Assembly: GCF_039534915.1 (NCBI RefSeq)
Contig: NZ_BAAAWE010000001.1
Span: 6,324,001-6,388,000 of the forward strand
Direction of reading: 5' to 3'
DNA from: Streptomyces roseofulvus
GTDB taxonomy: Bacteria; Actinomycetota; Actinomycetes; Streptomycetales; Streptomycetaceae
DNA length: 64,000 bases
The notes below the pieces were generated by a model. It did no database searches and was not told the DNA's origin. It saw only the letters and a list, made by a program, of their open reading frames with translations. This document shows, piece by piece, positions 59,932 to 64,000 of the stretch. Made by a program: the position numbers and the translations under genes. How positions within the stretch are numbered: the stretch's first letter is position 1; the number at the start of each line of letters is the position of its first letter.

Positions 59932-61350
59932 ATGAACAGCTCCCCCCGCCCCACCGCAGCCGAGGACGACTTCGCGCAGCACGCCGGTGCCACGCCGGCC
60001 CTCCCCGCCGTCGTCTCCTTCGACGAGCTCGGGCTGCCCGCCGAGGTGCGGAAGCTGCTCACCGCGCAGGGAGTCGTCACCCCGTTCCCCATCCAGGCGG
60101 CGACCCTGCCGAACGCCCTCGCCGGGCGGGACGTCCTCGGACGCGGCCGGACCGGCTCCGGCAAGACGCTCGCCTTCGGGCTGCCGCTCCTCGTGCGCCT
60201 CGCCGGGCGCCGCGCCGAGGCACGCAAGCCCCGGGCCCTGGTCCTGGTGCCCACCCGCGAGCTGGCCCAGCAGGTCACCGACGCGCTCGCGCCGTTCGCC
60301 GGGGCGCTCGGGCTGCGGCTGGCCACCGTGGTCGGCGGCATGTCGATCGGCCGGCAGGCCACGGCGCTGCGCGACGGCGCCGAGGTCGTGATCGCCACCC
60401 CCGGCCGCCTGCTGGACCTCGTCGAACGCAAGGACGCCCGGCTCGACCGGGTGGAGATCACCGTCCTCGACGAGGCCGACCAGATGGCCGACCTGGGCTT
60501 CACCGACCAGGTCACCGCCCTCCTCGACCTGGTGCGCGAAGGGGGCCAGCGGCTGCTGTTCTCCGCCACCCTCGACCGGAACGTCGACCTCCTCGTCGAG
60601 CGCTACCTCCACGACCCGGTCGTCCACTCGGTCGACCCCTCGGCCGCCTCCGTCGACGGCATGGAGCACCTGGTCCTCCAGGTGCACGGCGCCGACAGGT
60701 TCGCCACCGCCACCGAGATCGCCGCCCGTGACGGGCGCACCATCATGTTCCTGGCCACCAAGGCGTCCGTCGACCGCTTCACCGCGCACCTGCGCGGCAG
60801 CGGCGTCCGGGCCGCCGCCCTGCACGGCGACAAGTCCCAGCCGCTGCGCACCCGCACCCTGGAGCGGTTCCGCACCGGCGAGGTGACCGTCCTGGTGGCC
60901 ACCAACGTGGCCGCGCGCGGCATCCACGTCGACGAGATCGACCTCGTCGTGAACGTCGACCCGCCCGCCGACCACAAGGACTACCTGCACCGCGGCGGCC
61001 GCACCGCCCGCGCCGGCGGCTCCGGCACCGTCGTCACCCTGGTCCTGCCCGACCAGCGCAAGGACGTGCTCCGGCTCATGGCGGACGCGGGGCTCCGGCC
61101 CCGGGTCACCCAGGTCCGCTCCGGCGAGGCCGAGCTGACCCGGCTCACCGGCGCCAGGGCACCCTCCGGCGTCCCCGTCGACGGCGCCGCCCCCAGCACC
61201 GAGCGCCCCAAGCGCGGCGGCGCGCAGTTCCGCGGCATCGGCACCGTCCCCGGCAAGCCCGGCCGGGCGAAGAACGAGTCCCGGCGGTCGGCCGAGGAGC
61301 GGAAGCTGGCCGAGGCCCGCAGGGCCGCCCGGGTCCGCCGGGGCCGTTGA
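59932..61350 (+). CDS. DEAD-box ATP-dependent RNA helicase
   Basis: A 472-residue RNA helicase with all the core motifs: Q motif (VTPFPIQAATLP), I (GRTGSGKT), Ia (LVPTRELAQQ), GG/TPGRL, II (VLDEADQMADLG), III (SAT), IV-V (TNVAARGIHVDEIDLVVN) and VI (HRGGRTARAG). The C-terminal tail is basic (GRAKNESRRSAEERKLAEARRAARVRRGR) and may bind RNA. It resembles the RhlE/CshA group that helps ribosome assembly or mRNA decay. ATG 59932 was chosen; GTG 59917 or ATG 59923 are possible. It is monocistronic. Confidence 0.95.
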   Translation: MNSSPRPTAAEDDFAQHAGATPALPAVVSFDELGLPAEVRKLLTAQGVVTPFPIQAATLPNALAGRDVLGRGRTGSGKTLAFGLPLLVRLAGRRAEARKPRALVLVPTRELAQQVTDALAPFAGALGLRLATVVGGMSIGRQATALRDGAEVVIATPGRLLDLVERKDARLDRVEITVLDEADQMADLGFTDQVTALLDLVREGGQRLLFSATLDRNVDLLVERYLHDPVVHSVDPSAASVDGMEHLVLQVHGADRFATATEIAARDGRTIMFLATKASVDRFTAHLRGSGVRAAALHGDKSQPLRTRTLERFRTGEVTVLVATNVAARGIHVDEIDLVVNVDPPADHKDYLHRGGRTARAGGSGTVVTLVLPDQRKDVLRLMADAGLRPRVTQVRSGEAELTRLTGARAPSGVPVDGAAPSTERPKRGGAQFRGIGTVPGKPGRAKNESRRSAEERKLAEARRAARVRRGR

Positions 61351-61429
61351 CACCCGGCGGGAGCCACGTCACACCGCGACGTCCGACCCGGCGCCGCGCG
61401 GGACGCGACGGGATGAGAGGCTCGGGCGA

Positions 61430-62704
61430 GTGAGTGAGACACCGACGAACACCCTGCAATACCGAGTCGACGGGCCCGACGACGCTCCCGTCCTGGTCCT
61501 GGGCCCCTCGTTGGGCACCACCTTCCACATGTGGGACCGCCAGATCCCGGAGCTGACCCGGGACCGGCGCGTCGTCCGGTTCGACCTGCCCGGCCACGGC
61601 GGCGCCCCCGCCCAGCCCTTCACCTCCGTCGCGGAGCTCGGCGACCGCCTCCTCGCCACCCTCGACACCCTCGGCGTCCAGCGCTTCGGCTACGCCGGCT
61701 GCTCCCTCGGCGGAGCCGTCGGCCTCGACCTCGCCCTGCGCGCCCCGCACCGGGTCGCCGCGCTGGCGCTGGTCGCGACCGCGCCGCGGTTCGGCACCGC
61801 CGACGAGTGGCGGCAGCGCGGCGTGGTGGTCCGCACCAACGGCCTGGAGCCGATGGCGCGCACCGCGCCCGAGCAGTGGTTCACCCCGCACTTCGCCGCC
61901 AACCAGCCCGCCATCGTCGACTGGGCCGTCCAGATGGTGCGGACCACCGACGCCGCCTGTTACGTCGCCGCCTGCGAGGCCCTGGCCGTCTTCGACGTCC
62001 GGGCCGCCCTCGGCAGCATCGGCGTGCCCGCGCTGGTCCTGGTCGGCTCCGAGGACCGGGTGACCGGCCCCGCCGAGGCCCGTACCCTCGTCGCCGGCAT
62101 CGCCGACGCCAAGCTGGCCGTCGTCCCGGGCGCCTCCCACCTCGCCCCGGTCGAGCAGCCGGCCGCCGTCACCGACCTGCTCCTGGAGCACTTCTCGGCG
62201 ACCGGCCTGGAGACCAGCGGCAGCCTGGCCGTACCGCCGCCCGTCCCCACCGCCGCCCCGGCCCCGGCCGAGCCGCCCGCCCCCGCCCCGGCAGCGGCCG
62301 AGGACGGTGCGGAGGGCCCGGCGGTCCGCCCCGACCCGTACGAGCGGGGGCTCGGGCTGCGCCGCGAGATCCTCGGCGACGCCCATGTCGACCGGGCGCT
62401 CGCCGACCCGGACGCGGGGGACTTCCAGGCGCTCGTCACCCGCTACGCCTGGGGCGAGGTCTGGGCCCGGGAGGGCCTCGACCGGCGCACCCGCAGCGTC
62501 GTCACCCTGACGGCTCTGGTCGCCGGCGGGCACCGGGAGGCGCTCGCCGACCACACCCGGGCCGCACTCCGCAACGGCCTCTCACCCGCCGAGATCCGCG
62601 AGATCGTGCTGCACACCGCCGTCTACTGCGGCCTCCCGGCCGCCGAGACCGCCCTCTCCACGGTCAGCCGCGTGATCACCGAGGAGACCACGCCGCCGGC
62701 CTAG
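61430..62704 (+). CDS. pcaL: 3-oxoadipate enol-lactonase / 4-carboxymuconolactone decarboxylase fusion
   Basis: A 424-residue two-domain enzyme. Residues ~1-255 are an alpha/beta hydrolase (LVLGPSLGTTFHMW oxyanion loop; nucleophile Ser in YAGCSLGGAVGL; Asp in VLVGSEDRV; His in VPGASHLAP), as in PcaD. A Pro/Ala-rich linker follows (about 258-300). Residues ~303-424 are a carboxymuconolactone decarboxylase domain with GHREALADHTRAALRNGLSPAEIREIVLHTAVYCGLP, as in PcaC. The fusion (PcaL) handles two successive steps of the protocatechuate beta-ketoadipate pathway. Other pca genes are not adjacent, which is unusual; the gene may be a paralogue with another lactone. The stop lies in the centre of a 24-bp perfect palindrome. 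Confidence 0.9.
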   Translation: MSETPTNTLQYRVDGPDDAPVLVLGPSLGTTFHMWDRQIPELTRDRRVVRFDLPGHGGAPAQPFTSVAELGDRLLATLDTLGVQRFGYAGCSLGGAVGLDLALRAPHRVAALALVATAPRFGTADEWRQRGVVVRTNGLEPMARTAPEQWFTPHFAANQPAIVDWAVQMVRTTDAACYVAACEALAVFDVRAALGSIGVPALVLVGSEDRVTGPAEARTLVAGIADAKLAVVPGASHLAPVEQPAAVTDLLLEHFSATGLETSGSLAVPPPVPTAAPAPAEPPAPAPAAAEDGAEGPAVRPDPYERGLGLRREILGDAHVDRALADPDAGDFQALVTRYAWGEVWAREGLDRRTRSVVTLTALVAGGHREALADHTRAALRNGLSPAEIREIVLHTAVYCGLPAAETALSTVSRVITEETTPPA

Positions 62705-62714
62705 GCCGGCGGCG
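62691..62714 (+). terminator. 24-bp perfect palindrome spanning the pcaL stop
   Basis: CGCCGCCGGC (62691-62700), CTAG (62701-62704) and GCCGGCGGCG (62705-62714) form a fully symmetrical sequence. The TAG stop is in its centre, so the last codons and stop are inside a potential hairpin. Confidence 0.65.
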
Positions 62715-62722
62715 CTCGCGCC

Positions 62723-62746
62723 ACGCCGGGCCCGCACGCCCGGCGT
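62723..62746 (+). terminator. Second stem-loop after pcaL
   Basis: ACGCCGGGC (62723-62731) and GCCCGGCGT (62738-62746) pair perfectly over a 6-nt loop and end 11 nt before the next start codon. It probably completes the termination region. Confidence 0.6.
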
Positions 62747-62757
62747 AGGGTGAGGCC

Positions 62758-63390
62758 GTGAAGCTGACGAAGAAGTCCCACGCCTGCGTCCGGCTGGAGA
62801 AGGACGGGCGGACGCTCGTCCTCGACCCCGGCATGTTCACGGAAGAGGACGCCGCGCTCGGCGCCGACGCCCTCCTCGTCACCCACGAGCACCCCGACCA
62901 CTTCGACGAGGGCCGGCTCCGGGCCGCCCTCGACGCCCATCCGGCCACCGAGATCTGGACCCTGCGTAGCGTCGCCGAGCAGCTGGCGCCGGCCTTCCCC
63001 GGGCGGGTGCACACCGTCGGGCACGGCGACGCGTTCAGCGCGGCCGGTTTCGACATCGAGGTCCACGGCGAGCTGCACGCCGTGATCCACCCGGACATCC
63101 CGCGCGTCACCAACGTCGGCTTCCTCGTGGACGGCGCCGTCTTCCACCCCGGCGACGCCCTCACCGTCCCCGGCCGCCCGGTGGACACCCTGCTGCTGCC
63201 GGTGATGGCGCCGTGGAACAAGATCTCCGAGGTGATCGACTACGTCCGCGAGGTGAAGCCGCGCCGGGCGTACGACATCCACGACGCGCTCCTGACCGAC
63301 CTGGCCCGGCCGATCTACGACCGGCAGATCGGCGGGCTCGGCGGCACCGACCACCAGCGGCTCGCGTCCGGCGCCTCCGCCGAGCTGTGA
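62758..63390 (+). CDS. MBL-fold metallo-hydrolase (UlaG-like)
   Basis: A 210-residue metal-dependent hydrolase. The motif LLVTHEHPDHFDEGRL near residue 42 is the HxHxDH signature, DGAVFHPGDAL near residue 125 supplies an Asp ligand, and YDIHDALL near residue 180 the last His. This short form resembles the UlaG/RomA-like branch of the beta-lactamase superfamily. The substrate is unknown; phosphodiester or lactone hydrolysis is typical. GTG 62758 starts MKLTKKSHACVRLEKDGRT, a characteristic N-terminus. It is 45 bp upstream of exonuclease III on the same strand, possibly co-transcribed. Confidence 0.88.
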   Translation: MKLTKKSHACVRLEKDGRTLVLDPGMFTEEDAALGADALLVTHEHPDHFDEGRLRAALDAHPATEIWTLRSVAEQLAPAFPGRVHTVGHGDAFSAAGFDIEVHGELHAVIHPDIPRVTNVGFLVDGAVFHPGDALTVPGRPVDTLLLPVMAPWNKISEVIDYVREVKPRRAYDIHDALLTDLARPIYDRQIGGLGGTDHQRLASGASAEL

Positions 63391-63435
63391 GCGGGCTCCG
63401 GGCCGCTGTCGGTGCCCGCCAGTAGGCTGGGCGTC

Positions 63436-64000
63436 ATGCGCATCGCCACCTGGAACGTCAATTCGATCACCGCCCGGCTGCCCCGGCTGCTGGCCTGGCT
63501 GGAGAGCAGCGGCACCGACGTGCTCTGCATCCAGGAGACCAAGTGCACCGCCGCGCAGTTCCCCGTCGAGGAGCTGCGCGCGCTGGGGTACGAGTCGGTG
63601 GTCAACGCCACCGGCAGGTGGAACGGCGTCGCCCTGCTCTCCCGGGTCGGCTTCGAGGACGTGGTCCTGGGCCTGCCCGGCGGTCCGGAGTACGAGGCGG
63701 TGCAGGAGCCCCGGGCGATCTCCGCCACCTGCGGCCCGGTCCGCGTCTGGTCGGTCTACGTGCCGAACGGCCGGGAGATCGCCCACGAGCACTACGCGTA
63801 CAAGCTGCGCTGGCTGGAGGCGCTGAAGGCGGCCGTCGCGGAGGACGCGGCCGGCGACCGCCCGTTCGCCGTCCTCGGCGACTACAACATCGCCCCGACC
63901 GACGACGACGTCTGGGACGTCTCCCTCTTCGAGGGCGCCACCCACGTCACCGGGCCCGAGCGCGCCGCCCTCGCCGGCCTGCGCGAGGCGGGCCTCGCCG
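63436..64000 (+). CDS. xthA: Exodeoxyribonuclease III, 3' end outside window
   Basis: The first 188 codons of an exonuclease III/AP endonuclease. MRIATWNVNSITARLPRLL is the family start; LCIQETKCTAAQFP carries the metal-binding Glu (QETK), SVYVPNGREI the conserved Tyr/Asn region, and LGDYNIAPTDDDVWD the catalytic Asp-Asn pair. It removes 3' blocks and cuts at abasic sites in base-excision repair. Here the usual GDFN appears as GDYN, a common actinobacterial variant. The frame runs off the right edge of the window. Confidence 0.95.
   Translation, partial: MRIATWNVNSITARLPRLLAWLESSGTDVLCIQETKCTAAQFPVEELRALGYESVVNATGRWNGVALLSRVGFEDVVLGLPGGPEYEAVQEPRAISATCGPVRVWSVYVPNGREIAHEHYAYKLRWLEALKAAVAEDAAGDRPFAVLGDYNIAPTDDDVWDVSLFEGATHVTGPERAALAGLREAGLA

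Noticed and set aside
58168..61353. Minus-strand open frame of ~1,060 codons opposite the ROK kinase and helicase
   Set aside because: Same GC-bias artefact; the plus-strand frames carry complete ROK and DEAD-box motifs.

Overview
The window is one contiguous stretch of Streptomyces-type chromosome. It is very GC-rich, codons end strongly in G or C, GTG starts are frequent, genes overlap as GTGA/ATGA, and families are typical of the genus (DUF5937 ArsR regulators, TIGR04222 membrane proteins, SGNH hydrolases, FN3 lipoproteins, NarL-type two-component systems). From memory, gene order resembles the allantoin/glyoxylate region of the S. coelicolor chromosome. No rRNA, tRNA, CRISPR array, insertion sequence or prophage was seen. 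About 62 protein genes can be supported, the first and last cut by the window edges.

Layout. 1-14.6 kb: a truncated ricin-lectin protein, an FAD oxidoreductase, a GlxA/AraC regulator with an MBL hydrolase, CorA, an AlkZ-like DNA glycosylase, a GAF-LuxR regulator divergent from two translationally coupled acyl-CoA synthetases, a GNAT enzyme separated from them by a 165-bp imperfect palindrome, a TIGR04222 membrane protein, and a zinc-ribbon/repeat/Mrr-like protein. 14.6-24.1 kb: glyoxylate carboligase (gcl), a DUF5937 regulator divergent from an MFS exporter, a secreted HNH nuclease, catalase (katA), tartronate semialdehyde reductase (glxR) and hydroxypyruvate isomerase (hyi). 24.2-31.5 kb: an HTH gene pair and the urate operon (uraD-uraH-uricase-permease-8-oxoguanine deaminase-permease). 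31.5-43.2 kb: unknowns, an FN3 lipoprotein, an SGNH hydrolase, malate synthase (aceB), a MobA-like nucleotidyltransferase, and a two-component system divergent from an ABC exporter. 43.2-47.4 kb: a structured 500-bp non-coding stretch, the IclR regulator allR, allantoinase and allantoicase. 47.6-64 kb: SDR, DHFR-like protein, DMT transporter, a second two-component system, thioesterase, a Gfo/Idh dehydrogenase and GntR regulator beside a sugar ABC transporter with a ROK kinase, a DEAD-box helicase, a PcaD-PcaC fusion, an MBL hydrolase, and the start of exonuclease III.

The core is a dispersed purine-to-glyoxylate regulon. 8-Oxoguanine and urate are converted by GuaD, uricase, UraH and UraD to allantoin; AllB and Alc give allantoate and then ureidoglycolate plus urea; glyoxylate is spent by Gcl/GlxR/Hyi (glycerate) or AceB (malate); KatA can remove the H2O2 made by uricase. 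Xanthine dehydrogenase, ureidoglycolate lyase and glycerate kinase are not in the window.

The most interesting result is promoter architecture. Two palindrome types recur. Type A is TTCC(n7)GGAA-like and type B is TCAACA(n3)TGTTGA-like. A-A pairs 21 bp apart sit at gcl, hyi and allR. B-A pairs 17 bp apart sit at aceB and allB. Near-identical B sites overlap the -35 boxes of uraD and katA. This suggests a layered circuit in which AllR and possibly a second regulator divide the pathway, and in which catalase is wired to urate oxidation. Other items worth checking are two hairpins around katA that share a loop but not stem sequences, a multi-stem element at 43.4-43.6 kb, the 165-bp palindrome that supplies both stop codons of convergent genes, and the Mrr-like protein lacking its catalytic lysine.
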